DNA of 9,847 nt from Burkholderiaceae bacterium (GTDB lineage Bacteria; Pseudomonadota; Gammaproteobacteria; Burkholderiales; Burkholderiaceae_C): the NCBI GenBank assembly GCA_017999135.1, contig JAGOBT010000079.1:1-9847 (forward strand). The letters run 5' to 3'. The notes under the pieces were generated by a model. That model saw nothing but the letters and a program-made list of their open reading frames with translations. It was not told the DNA's origin and made no database searches. Below, one piece after another: positions 1 to 7,241 of the stretch. The position numbers and the translations under genes are program-made. How positions within the stretch are numbered: the stretch's first letter is position 1; every line of letters begins with the position of its first letter.

Positions 1-110
1 ACCACCACCAGCAAGGCGAACATCCAGTCGTAGGCGCTGCGCCGAGCCAGGCTGCCGACCATGCCGGGCCGGCCCATCGTCAAGGTCTTGGGGGCGGTGG
101 TGGTGTTCAT
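1..110 (-). CDS. ccsB: CcsB (ResC-type) cytochrome c biogenesis protein, N-terminal fragment
   Basis: Only the first 36 codons are in the window; the gene runs off the left edge. The peptide starts MNTTTAPKTL, continues through a basic stretch (LARRSAYDW), and enters a hydrophobic segment (MFALLVV), which fits the N-terminus of proteobacterial CcsB. In known systems CcsB is the multi-spanning partner of ResB: together they deliver haem across the inner membrane and attach it to apocytochromes c (system II). The ATG overlaps the TGA of resB as ATGA (107-110). A Shine-Dalgarno-like GAAGGA at 120-125, inside the end of resB, lies 9 nt upstream. Both point to translational coupling and fixed stoichiometry. 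The family call rests mainly on the resB neighbour because so little protein is visible. Confidence 0.8.
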   Translation of the reverse strand, partial: MNTTTAPKTLTMGRPGMVGSLARRSAYDWMFALLVV

Positions 111-2251
111 GCGGGGTTGTCCTTCGGGGGCGTGGCCAGCAGTGCGGCGCTCAGCTGGCTGAATTCGGCGTCCACGTCCAGCGTGCGGCGGGTGGTGGAC
201 AAGGCGGCCTGCAGTTTGGTTCCGCCGCCATTGGCCGGGGCCAGCCACACCCACAGCCGCCGTTCGCGGATGTAGAGCATGGCGAACACGCCGATGATCA
301 GCAGCACCGCGCCCAGGTAGACCAGGTTCTTGCCCGGCGCGCGCGCCATCTGGAACACGCTGGCCTGCACCTGGTCGAAACCGCTGAGCTGGATCATCAC
401 CGGCGCCGGGTAGAAGCTGGCGTCCGACAGCGACAGCACCGCCTGGGTCATGAAGCGGCTGGTGGCTTCGTCGGACTTCATCGGCGGCTGTCCGGCGGCT
501 TCACGGGTGAGTTGGGCCAGCTCGAACAGGCTGCCGTTGAGGATGCGCAGCAGCACTTCCGAGATGCGGGTGCGGTCGGCCTCGGGCACGCTGCCCTCGA
601 CGAAATCCGACAGCGCCTGCAGGCCGCCGCTCTCGGCCGCCGGCGTGCCCGCCGCGGTGCGGGCGATTTCGGCCCCCGCGAACAAGCCCAGGGCTCGGGC
701 CGCCGTCACACGCAACTGCTCGGCCATTTCGGGCTTGTCGGCGGGGGTGGATTGCGCGGCATAGCGGCGCACCGCCTTGTCGCGCAGGTCGGGGTTCTTC
801 AGCCCCTGCAGCAGCCGGTACCAGGTGTCGATGCTGCCGTTGTCGTCGACCGGGATGCGCAGGTAGCGGAACGGCTCGCTCGGGCTTTCACGCACGCCGG
901 CCAGCAGCACGCGCTGGCCGTCCAGTTCCACCGGCGCCATGTAGTTGTTGAACTCGCGCGCCTGGCCGGCGGCGTCACGCAGCTTGTAGGTGATCGATGG
1001 GCCGACGTTCCGCAGCACCTTCTCGCCAGGTTTCGAGCCCGAGCCCAGGTGCTTGTTCAGCGAGCTGGTGAGGTCGACCTTGCGCACGTCGGCGCCGCTG
1101 GTGTCGGCCGCGCCGGCGCTGCCCATGTTCTCGACGTTGATGACCCGCAGGCCGGTGAATTCGAGGGTGAGCTTGTGCTGGTCGTTGTCGGTGCGCAGTT
1201 CGGTGCTGCCGCCCACCGTGCCTTCCAGGTTGAACGGCTGGCCGCCGGCAGCCATCGGCAGGGCGCGCACCTGCAGCTTGCTGCCGCCGTCGTCGAAGCT
1301 GCTCTGGTAGATGGCGATGCCGCGGTGGAAGGCAGGCTCGTTGACCTTCACCGTGGCCTCGGTCTTGGCGCCGGTGGCGTGGTCATGGATGACGATCTGG
1401 CTGGCGAACAGCTTGGGCATGCCGGTGTCGTAGTAGTCGACGATGAACTTCTTCAGTTCCACGTCGAACGGCAGCTCCTGCAGCACCACGCCGTCGTTCA
1501 CGTTCAGGATGGCCACGCCGGCGCGGCCGCCCTCGGGCACCAGCATGTTGCCGCGGAAGGTGGGGTTGCGTTCGCTCAGGCGGTGCTCGGCGGGCACGTC
1601 GCTGATCAGGCCGCCGCCGTGGAACGGCGTCTTGCCCAGCAACGCCATCTGGGCGCGCACCACCAGGTCGCCGTCGAACAAGCCGCCCAGGCAGATCAGC
1701 ACGATGGCCGAGTGCGCCGCCAGGTAGCCGATCTTGTTGGCCATGCCCTTGCGCGCGGCCACCATGGTGCCGTGGCCGCGCACCTGCGCGCGGGCCTGCC
1801 AGCCCTGGCTGATCAGCAGCTGGTTCACCCGCTCCAGCGTGGCGTCGGGTGACAACGCCAGCGTGCCCTCGGCCTTGTGGTGGAAGGACTTCAGCGCCTG
1901 CTCGCGCACGCCCTCCTTGTAGCTGCGCAGCTCGGCCAGGATCTTGGGCGTGTTGCGGGCGATGCACAGGCTGGTGCTGGTGACCAGGAAGGCCAGGATC
2001 AGCAGGAACCACCAGGCGCTGTAGACGGTGTACAGCCCGACATGGCCGAACACCTCGGCCCAGAACGGCCCGAACTGGTTGACGTAGTTGTTGTACGGCT
2101 CGTTCTGCTTGACCACCGTGCCGATGACCGAGGCGATGCAGATCAGCGTCAGCAGCGAGATCGCGAACCGCATCGACGACAGCAGTTCGACGGCGTCGCG
2201 CAGCGTGCGCGACCCGGTGCGGGGGGCGATGCCGGAGGTGGACAGAGACAT
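107..2251 (-). CDS. resB: ResB-like cytochrome c biogenesis protein
   Basis: A 714-residue membrane protein of the ResB family, the usual length for betaproteobacteria. Visible hydrophobic segments lie at about residues 27-47, 76-98, 174-192 and 642-662. A large periplasmic domain (about 195-640) sits between the third and fourth. His180 in the third segment (YLAAHSAIVL) is a candidate haem ligand by comparison with studied CcsBA/ResB proteins. In the family, ResB works with CcsB to transport haem and ligate it to CXXCH motifs (system II). The ATG at 2251 is chosen because the protein then opens with a short polar leader before the first membrane segment. The open frame reaches back to a TTG at 2287, but that lies in the tail of the upstream terminator. 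There is no clear Shine-Dalgarno sequence before 2251; a GATAAT hexamer lies 9 nt upstream instead. The gene overlaps ccsB by 4 nt. Confidence 0.93.
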   Translation of the reverse strand: MSLSTSGIAPRTGSRTLRDAVELLSSMRFAISLLTLICIASVIGTVVKQNEPYNNYVNQFGPFWAEVFGHVGLYTVYSAWWFLLILAFLVTSTSLCIARNTPKILAELRSYKEGVREQALKSFHHKAEGTLALSPDATLERVNQLLISQGWQARAQVRGHGTMVAARKGMANKIGYLAAHSAIVLICLGGLFDGDLVVRAQMALLGKTPFHGGGLISDVPAEHRLSERNPTFRGNMLVPEGGRAGVAILNVNDGVVLQELPFDVELKKFIVDYYDTGMPKLFASQIVIHDHATGAKTEATVKVNEPAFHRGIAIYQSSFDDGGSKLQVRALPMAAGGQPFNLEGTVGGSTELRTDNDQHKLTLEFTGLRVINVENMGSAGAADTSGADVRKVDLTSSLNKHLGSGSKPGEKVLRNVGPSITYKLRDAAGQAREFNNYMAPVELDGQRVLLAGVRESPSEPFRYLRIPVDDNGSIDTWYRLLQGLKNPDLRDKAVRRYAAQSTPADKPEMAEQLRVTAARALGLFAGAEIARTAAGTPAAESGGLQALSDFVEGSVPEADRTRISEVLLRILNGSLFELAQLTREAAGQPPMKSDEATSRFMTQAVLSLSDASFYPAPVMIQLSGFDQVQASVFQMARAPGKNLVYLGAVLLIIGVFAMLYIRERRLWVWLAPANGGGTKLQAALSTTRRTLDVDAEFSQLSAALLATPPKDNPA

Positions 2252-2260
2252 AAGCCGCCG

Positions 2261-2266
2261 ATTATC
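2261..2266 (-). promoter_or_regulatory. -10-like hexamer close to the resB start
   Basis: On the minus strand GATAAT (5 of 6 matches to TATAAT) ends 9 nt before the resB ATG. Transcription from it would give a leader of only about 3 nt. I see no good -35 box: TTGGCG sits 15 nt and TTGCTT 19 nt upstream, both poor. The terminator just upstream (2290-2312) makes a separate resB promoter sensible. Assignment is by pattern only. Confidence 0.4.
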
Positions 2267-2289
2267 AAGGCTCAAGGCCCGCGCCAAGC

Positions 2290-2312
2290 AAAAGGCCGGT
2301 CAAAGACCGGCC
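2290..2312 (-). terminator. Rho-independent terminator after cytochrome c4
   Basis: Read on the minus strand, a perfect 7-bp stem GGCCGGT / ACCGGCC (2312-2306 with 2300-2294) encloses a 5-nt loop CTTTG and is followed by TTTT (2293-2290). It lies about 55 nt after the cytochrome c4 stop and about 40 nt before the resB ATG. It should end or attenuate cytochrome c4 transcription, separating it from resB-ccsB. The T-tract is short (TTTTGCTT), so read-through is possible. Confidence 0.75.
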
Positions 2313-2367
2313 CTTCAGCGCATGTTCAGGTTCAGGCGGCCCGCTGGCCGGCCTGGCGCGCGGCTGC

Positions 2368-3030
2368 TTAGCGCAGGCCGGCGATGTAATCGCTGACGGC
2401 CTTGATTTCCTTGTCGCTCATGCGCGCGGCGATGGACATCATCTGGGCCGAATTGCCGCGGGCGCCCGAGCGGAAGGCCACCAGCTGGGCCTCGGTGTAC
2501 TCGGCGTGCTGGCCGCCCAGGCGCGGGTACTGCGCGGGCATGCCGGCGCCGCTGGGGGCATGGCAGCCGGCGCAGGCGGGCACCTGCTTGGCGGCGATGC
2601 CGCCGCGGTAGATCTTCTCGCCCAGGGCCACGGTGTCCTTGTTGCGGGCTGCGCCGGTCACCGGTGCCTTGCTGTTGTAGAACGCGGCGATGTTCGCCAT
2701 GTCCTCGGGCGTCAGCGCGGCGGCCATGCCGGCCATGATGGCATTGGCCCGCTTGCCCGACTTGAACTCGGTCAGCTGCTTGACGATGTACTCGGCATGC
2801 TGGGCCTGCAGGATGGGGTTGGCCGGCAGGCCCCGGGTGCCGTCGGCGGTGTGGCAGGCCATGCAGGCGGCGGCCTTTTCCTGGCCCTTGATCGGATCGG
2901 CCTTGGCCGGGGCGGCCGCGCCGGCGGCAGTGGCGGGCAGGGCGAACGCCGCCGTGAGCACCAGGGCGGATGCAGCGGTTGCAGCATGGGCAGCCAGGGC
3001 GGGCAGCGACTTCACGAGCAGCGACTTCAT
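2368..3030 (-). CDS. Cytochrome c4, dihaem periplasmic cytochrome
   Basis: A 220-residue protein with a signal peptide (basic MKSLLVKS, then an Ala/Leu-rich core, probable cleavage near residue 36). Two homologous c-type domains follow. Haem motifs are CMACH at 56-60 and CAGCH at 153-157. Likely axial methionines lie in the stretches NAIMAGM (97-102) and NSAQMMSIAARM (193-204). The paired QHAEY motifs (77-81 and 174-178) show the internal duplication typical of cytochrome c4. In the family this protein passes electrons from the bc1 complex to terminal oxidases in the periplasm. The frame runs upstream to 3126, but the ATG at 3030 directly precedes the signal peptide and has AAGG 9 nt upstream, so it is preferred. 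It is followed by a terminator and by resB-ccsB, whose products would mature it. Gene names vary (cyc, cc4), so none is given. Confidence 0.93.
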   Translation of the reverse strand: MKSLLVKSLPALAAHAATAASALVLTAAFALPATAAGAAAPAKADPIKGQEKAAACMACHTADGTRGLPANPILQAQHAEYIVKQLTEFKSGKRANAIMAGMAAALTPEDMANIAAFYNSKAPVTGAARNKDTVALGEKIYRGGIAAKQVPACAGCHAPSGAGMPAQYPRLGGQHAEYTEAQLVAFRSGARGNSAQMMSIAARMSDKEIKAVSDYIAGLR

Positions 3031-3062
3031 GTCGAGGAACCTTGAATGGGGTAAACCCGTCG

Positions 3063-3072
3063 ATTTTACAAT
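3063..3072. promoter_or_regulatory. Overlapping divergent -10-like boxes between cytochrome c4 and engB
   Basis: The 47-nt gap between the two divergent start codons is the most AT-rich stretch nearby. On the plus strand TACAAT (3067-3072) resembles a -10 box, with TTGAAT at 3042-3047 as a weak -35 at a long 19-nt spacing. On the minus strand TAAAAT (3068-3063) resembles a -10 for cytochrome c4, giving a leader of roughly 25-30 nt that includes its AAGG. The two boxes share 2 nt, so polymerase could not occupy both at once. Assignment is by pattern only. Confidence 0.5.
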
Positions 3073-3077
3073 GCTCC

Positions 3078-3863
3078 ATGAACCCCAATGCTGACGGCCG
3101 GAGAACCGGTGACCATCACGCGACAACCAGCGCGACAGACCCGGCCATGCGCGAGGCCCTGTCGTGGACCCAGAGCGCCCGCTTTCTCACCACCGCCAGC
3201 CTGCTGACGCAGCTGCCGCCACCCGGTCTGCCCGAGGTGGCCTTCGTCGGCCGCAGCAATGCCGGCAAGTCCACCGCGATCAACACGCTGGCCCAGCACC
3301 GGCGCCTGGCGTTCGCGTCCAAGACCCCTGGCCGCACCCAGCACATCAACCTGTTCGAGCTGGGCCCGGCCGACGCACCCGACGCCCGCTGGGCCGACCT
3401 GCCCGGCTACGGCTATGCCGCCGTGGCCCGCGGCGCCAAGCTGCGCTGGCAGCAGGTGATGGCCGACTACCTGGCCCACCGCCATGCGCTGGCCGGCATC
3501 GTGATGCTGGTCGACAGCCGCCATGGCTTCACGCCGCTTGACCGGCAGTTGCTGGATTTCGTCTCGCAGCGCGTGGGCACCGGCGAGGTGAAGCTGCTGG
3601 TGCTGCTGACGAAGGCCGACAAGCTCAGCCGCAACGAAGCCGCCAAGTCGCTGGCCGCGGCGCAGAAGGTGCTGGGCGATCTGGCCACCGACCATGCCGA
3701 CATCAGCATGGTGCTGTTCTCGGCGCTGTCGCGCCAGGGCCTGGGCGATGCCGCGCTGGTGCTGCGGCAGTGGCAGGCGGCGGCACCTGCACAGCTTGCG
3801 GACCCGGTCGATCAGGCAGGGCTGGCCGATCCCGACGCAGGGGCGCCGTTGTCGCCGCCTTGA
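3078..3863 (+). CDS. engB: EngB/YsxC ribosome-biogenesis GTPase
   Basis: A 261-residue TrmE-Era-EngA-EngB-type GTPase. Visible motifs are the G1 P-loop GRSNAGKST (58-66), the G2 region TPGRTQ (83-88), G3 DLPGYG (107-112), G4 TKAD (178-181) and G5 SA (215-216). The family helps assemble the large ribosomal subunit and is usually essential. The tail after residue 236 is Ala/Pro/Asp-rich and probably disordered. Two starts are possible. ATG 3078 sits only 5 nt after a -10-like TACAAT and has no Shine-Dalgarno sequence. ATG 3147 would give 238 residues starting MREALSWTQSARF, closer to the usual EngB N-terminus, but also lacks a good ribosome binding site. Residues 1-23 (MNPNADGRRT...) resemble no family feature, so the shorter form is a real alternative. 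EngB beside cytochrome c4 is a common betaproteobacterial arrangement. Confidence 0.93.
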   Translation: MNPNADGRRTGDHHATTSATDPAMREALSWTQSARFLTTASLLTQLPPPGLPEVAFVGRSNAGKSTAINTLAQHRRLAFASKTPGRTQHINLFELGPADAPDARWADLPGYGYAAVARGAKLRWQQVMADYLAHRHALAGIVMLVDSRHGFTPLDRQLLDFVSQRVGTGEVKLLVLLTKADKLSRNEAAKSLAAAQKVLGDLATDHADISMVLFSALSRQGLGDAALVLRQWQAAAPAQLADPVDQAGLADPDAGAPLSPP

Positions 3864-3880
3864 CGCAGCCGGCCCCGCCG

Positions 3881-3899
3881 TGCCCGCACACTGCGGGCA
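3881..3899 (+). promoter_or_regulatory. Perfect hairpin abutting the hydrolase start codon
   Basis: TGCCCGCA (3881-3888), loop CAC, TGCGGGCA (3892-3899) forms an uninterrupted 8-bp stem whose last base is the A of the hydrolase ATG. It fills most of the 35-nt engB-hydrolase spacer and covers the place where a Shine-Dalgarno sequence would lie (only GCGGG is present). No T-tract follows, so it is not a standard terminator. It could lower initiation at this start, or couple it to ribosomes finishing engB. The structure is seen directly; the role is inferred. Confidence 0.4.
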
Positions 3900-4828
3900 T
3901 GACGACGATCTCCCTGTTCGACCAGCCGGTGGCGCCCGGCATCACCCTGGCCTGCCGTGCCACCGGCCCGGTGGACGCACCGCGCCGCGCGCTGTTCCTG
4001 CACGGTTTCCCTGAGGCCGCCTTCGCCTGGGACGAGGTGATCACCGCGCTGGCGGCAGCCGACCCCGGCCTGCGCTGCGTGGCGCCCAACCAGCGCGGCT
4101 ACGCCGGCAGCAGCGCGCCGGCCGAGGTCAGCGCCTACCGCGCCAAGCACCTGGTGGCCGACATCGCCGCGCTGATCGACGCGGTGGCCGGCCCCGGCGC
4201 CCCCATCGACCTGCTGGTGGCGCATGACTGGGGCGGCGGCGTGGCCTGGAACTTCGCCGCCCTGCTGCCGCAGCGGGTGCGCCAGCTGGTGATCATCAAT
4301 GCGCCGCACCCCGGCGCCATGCTGCGCGAGCTGCGCACCAGCAGCGCCCAGCGCGACGCCAGCCAGTACATGACCATGCTGATCCAGCCCGATGCTGCGC
4401 AGCGCCTGGCCGCCGACGACTTTGCCGCGCTGTTCGCCAAGCTCGATGGCCTGGGCGGGCAGGCGGCGCCGGCCTGGCTGACGCCCGCGCTGCGGGCGCA
4501 GTACCGTGCGGTGTGGTCACGCGGGCTCGACGGCGCGCTGAATTGGTACCGCGCGTCGCCACTGCGCCCGCCAAATCCGAAACTCGGCGCCGACGATCCG
4601 GCGCTGGCCGCCGTGGTGCTGCCCGATTCGGTGGTCAACGTGCGGGTGCCCACCACCGTGCTGTGGGGCCTGGCCGACCGAGCGCTGTGCCCGGGGCTGA
4701 TCGAGGACCTGGACAGCTGGGTGCCCGACATCCGCATCCACATCCGGCCCGATGCCAGCCACTGGATCGTGCACGAGCAGCCGGACTGGGTGATCGGCCA
4801 GCTCCAGGCGGTGCTGGCACGGGTTTGA
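3899..4828 (+). CDS. Alpha/beta hydrolase, epoxide hydrolase-like
   Basis: A 309-residue cytoplasmic alpha/beta-hydrolase with no signal peptide. HGFPE (35-39) is the oxyanion HGxP motif. HDWGG (109-113) carries the probable nucleophile Asp110, as in epoxide hydrolases, not the Ser of esterases. The cap region offers Tyr157 (SQYMTML) and Tyr217 (LNWYRASPLR), which would match the two epoxide-activating tyrosines. Asp260 (LWGLADRAL) and His288 (DASHW) complete the triad. The family opens epoxides, and related dehalogenases use the same Asp chemistry on alkyl halides; the substrate cannot be read from the sequence. The ATG at 3899 is used because the protein then begins just before the first beta strand; the frame upstream lies inside engB. 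It follows engB by 35 nt and may be co-transcribed. In several relatives hemB follows engB; here it does not. Confidence 0.85.
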   Translation: MTTISLFDQPVAPGITLACRATGPVDAPRRALFLHGFPEAAFAWDEVITALAAADPGLRCVAPNQRGYAGSSAPAEVSAYRAKHLVADIAALIDAVAGPGAPIDLLVAHDWGGGVAWNFAALLPQRVRQLVIINAPHPGAMLRELRTSSAQRDASQYMTMLIQPDAAQRLAADDFAALFAKLDGLGGQAAPAWLTPALRAQYRAVWSRGLDGALNWYRASPLRPPNPKLGADDPALAAVVLPDSVVNVRVPTTVLWGLADRALCPGLIEDLDSWVPDIRIHIRPDASHWIVHEQPDWVIGQLQAVLARV

Positions 4829-4907
4829 CCAGGCGGCCGCCCTGGAGCCGGCCTGGCCGGGCCATTGGCGGCGCCCCTGTGGGAGCGCCCCAGGCGCTGC
4901 GGGGCGG
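4829..4907. other. Convergent intergenic gap with GC-rich inverted repeats
   Basis: This gap separates the stop codons of two genes facing each other. It contains a 6-bp inverted repeat AGCGCC-CCA-GGCGCT (4884-4898) and a competing pair CGCCCC (4886-4891) with GGGGCG (4901-4906). Neither is followed by a T-tract on either strand, so a classical terminator is not shown. Rho-dependent or collision-based termination is possible. Confidence 0.35.
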
Positions 4908-7241
4908 CTAAGGTCTGCCGATGGACAAGGCCAGGCCCGTCTGACCCTTGGGTGCGTGGGTGATGCCCACGTACAGCGGGCCGATGCCGGTGTCGGCGCC
5001 CAGGTACAGGCTCATGCCGGTGCGCAGGTTCGACAGCGCAATGTCGCCACGGTTCTGCCAGGTGTTGCCGGCTTCCAGCGTGGCGCCCACGAAGAAGCCG
5101 CGGGTCAATGTCGGCGCCTGGCTCAGCCGGTGCATCCAGCCCATGCGCAGCAGCAGCACATGGTTGCCCACCAGTTGCCCGTTCTGGTAGCCCGACAGGC
5201 GGTGGAAGCCGCCCAGCGAATAGCGTGCCGCACCGCTGCTGATGTTGGACTGCTGCGAGGTCTGCGCCAGCAGGTGCAATTCCAGCGTGTGGCGGCCCAC
5301 GCTGCGCGCCACCGTGCCCTCGGCCTCCAGCCGGTGGAAGCTGTCGCGCAGGGCGCCGGTGCGTCGGCCGAGCCAGAACTCCAGCGCGCCACGGTAGCCC
5401 GATTGCGGAAAGTTCGCATAGTCCAGCTGGTCGACCACCGCGCGCGCGCGCAGGGCGTTCTCGGTCCACACCGCCCGGGTGCTGCCGGCCACCAGACCCA
5501 GGTCGCCCGACAGCAGCAGCAGGCGGTTGTCCAGTTCCAGGCGTGACCAGCCCAGCCGCAGTTCGCCGAATTCGCCCCAGGGCTGGCCGATGTCCAGGCC
5601 GACAGCGGTGCTGGTGCGGCGGAAGGTGGCCAGCTCCTGCGCGGTCTCGGCCCGGAACAGCATCATCCGGCGGCGTTCCAGGCTGGCATAACCGGCCACG
5701 AACCAGTCGTTGGCGCGTGAGTCGGTCCAGGCCAGCGGGTGGTACAGCTCGGTGAACACGCGTGGCACTTCGCCGATCTGCACCCGGTTGCGCCATTCGG
5801 TGCCGCTGGGTGTCAGCCAGTGGCTGTTGTGGCTGATCTTCAGGTTGAAGGCACTGCGGCCGCTCAGGTCGGTGCTGAGGTCCAGGCCCAGGGTCAGGTA
5901 GTTCGGGCCCCAGGGCTTGTCTTCCAGATCGAACACCAGGGTGTCGCCATCCTGTGACCTGGCACCCGGCACCAACAGGTAGTCGGTGCGGGTGTAGTCG
6001 CCGCCGGCGGCCAGCCGGGCGGTGTCGCGCTCGGCGCGCGCGGCGTCGAAGGGCTGGCCGGGCTTGCTTTCCAGCATCGGCAGCAGACGGTCGGCGTTGG
6101 TGACGGTGCTGCCCTGGATGCGCACCCCGGCCAGGCGTGCATCGGCATCGGCCGGCCGCGGGTGGCCGGCCCGCCAGCGGGCATAGTCGTCGGCAGCCAG
6201 CGCCAGCGGCGCCAGGCGGTCGCTGCGCCCGCGCGCACCGGCCTCGCCCAGGCTGAAGAAGGTGGTGCCGCGGTCGAAATCGCCCGAGCTGAGCTGGCCC
6301 AGTGCGGGTGCGATCAGCACGTCGTCGGGCCGCAGCGTGGCCAGGCTGCGCTGCACGTTCTGCTCGGTCAGCAGGTTGAGCATCTGCGCCGTCAGGCCCA
6401 CGGCGGAGTTCAGGGTCTCGCGCCCGCCCGGCGGCGTGCCGATGTTCACCGCGATCACCACGTCGGCACCCATGGCGCGGGCCACGTCGATCGGCAGGTT
6501 GTTGACCAGGCCACCATCGCCCAGCACGCGGCCGTCCACCTCGGTGGGCGAGAACACACCCGGCACGCTCATGCTCGAGCGCAGTGCCAGGGCCAGGTCG
6601 CCGCGGTCCAGCACCACCGCCGCACCGCTTTCCATGTCGGTGGCCACCGCGCGGAACGGGATCGGCAACTGGTCGAAGCGCTGCACGTCGCGCACCGGCA
6701 GGGTGTAGCGGCGCAGCAGCGATTCCAGCCCACGGCTGGAGACGGCGCTCAACGGCACCTGCAGCTCGCCGTTGCGCCAGCCCAGCTCGACCAGCGGCGA
6801 GATCTCGAAGTCTTCCTCCTTGCGGCGCTGCGACAGCTGCTGGCGCGGCACCCGGGTGGTGAACACCTCGCTCCACTGCACCGCCTGCAACTCGCGCTCC
6901 AGCGCGTCGGCGCGCATGCCGCTGGCATACAACCCGCCGACGATGGCGCCCATCGACGTGCCGGTGATCACGTCGATCGGGATCTGCAGCTGTTCCAGCA
7001 CCTTCAGCACGCCCACATGCGCCAGACCGCGGGCGCCGCCACCTGACAGCACCAGGCCGATGCGTGGGCGCCCCAGGGCGGGCAGCGGTGCTGCCGCCGA
7101 GGCGGCCAGCGCCGGCACCGGCGCCAACACCGGCGCGGCCGGCACGCCCTGCGCGGCCGCCACCAGCGGTGCCAGCAGCCACAGCGCAGCCAGCCAGGGG
7201 GCCGCCCGCGGAGCCGCTTGTCGGCGCGACCTACAGGCCAC
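4908..7241 (-). CDS. Patatin-like phospholipase with POTRA-like region and C-terminal beta-barrel (PlpD-like, type Vd secretion)
   Basis: A 777-residue protein in three parts. It begins with a signal peptide (basic RSRR, hydrophobic core about 16-30, cleavage near AAAQG). The patatin domain (about 59-270) has the oxyanion loop GGGARG (67-72), nucleophile Ser96 in GTSMG (94-98) and catalytic Asp242 in DGG (242-244). A POTRA-like region (about 368-442) leads into an Omp85/D15-like beta-barrel to the end, rich in alternating aromatic strands. Pseudomonas PlpD (728 residues) and Fusobacterium FplA share this layout; they are outer-membrane phospholipases of the A1 class with the catalytic domain moved outside or released. 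The start is GTG 7241, the first possible start after an in-frame TGA at 7247-7245; AAGGTG lies 4 nt upstream. The gene overlaps the DUF1631-like gene by 11 nt. The protein ends LALSIGRP, without the usual terminal aromatic residue. Confidence 0.9.
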   Translation of the reverse strand: MACRSRRQAAPRAAPWLAALWLLAPLVAAAQGVPAAPVLAPVPALAASAAAPLPALGRPRIGLVLSGGGARGLAHVGVLKVLEQLQIPIDVITGTSMGAIVGGLYASGMRADALERELQAVQWSEVFTTRVPRQQLSQRRKEEDFEISPLVELGWRNGELQVPLSAVSSRGLESLLRRYTLPVRDVQRFDQLPIPFRAVATDMESGAAVVLDRGDLALALRSSMSVPGVFSPTEVDGRVLGDGGLVNNLPIDVARAMGADVVIAVNIGTPPGGRETLNSAVGLTAQMLNLLTEQNVQRSLATLRPDDVLIAPALGQLSSGDFDRGTTFFSLGEAGARGRSDRLAPLALAADDYARWRAGHPRPADADARLAGVRIQGSTVTNADRLLPMLESKPGQPFDAARAERDTARLAAGGDYTRTDYLLVPGARSQDGDTLVFDLEDKPWGPNYLTLGLDLSTDLSGRSAFNLKISHNSHWLTPSGTEWRNRVQIGEVPRVFTELYHPLAWTDSRANDWFVAGYASLERRRMMLFRAETAQELATFRRTSTAVGLDIGQPWGEFGELRLGWSRLELDNRLLLLSGDLGLVAGSTRAVWTENALRARAVVDQLDYANFPQSGYRGALEFWLGRRTGALRDSFHRLEAEGTVARSVGRHTLELHLLAQTSQQSNISSGAARYSLGGFHRLSGYQNGQLVGNHVLLLRMGWMHRLSQAPTLTRGFFVGATLEAGNTWQNRGDIALSNLRTGMSLYLGADTGIGPLYVGITHAPKGQTGLALSIGRP

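Noticed and set aside
512..1852. 446-codon open frame on the plus strand antisense to resB
   Set aside because: His/Gln/Ala/Val-rich composition typical of antisense frames in GC-rich genes; resB on the other strand has clear membrane segments and family features.
3109..3111. GTG preceded by GGAGA as an engB start
   Set aside because: The GTG is not in the engB reading frame.
3031..3126. 32-residue extension of cytochrome c4 upstream of the signal peptide
   Set aside because: It would bury the signal peptide inside the protein and overlap the divergent promoter and the engB start. ATG 3030 has its own AAGG.
4135..7182. 1015-codon open frame on the minus strand overlapping both the hydrolase and the patatin gene
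   Set aside because: It is a frame-shifted shadow of the patatin gene running on through the antisense of the hydrolase. The protein is an Arg/Ala/Gly/Pro-rich low-complexity string, as GC-rich DNA produces in unused frames.
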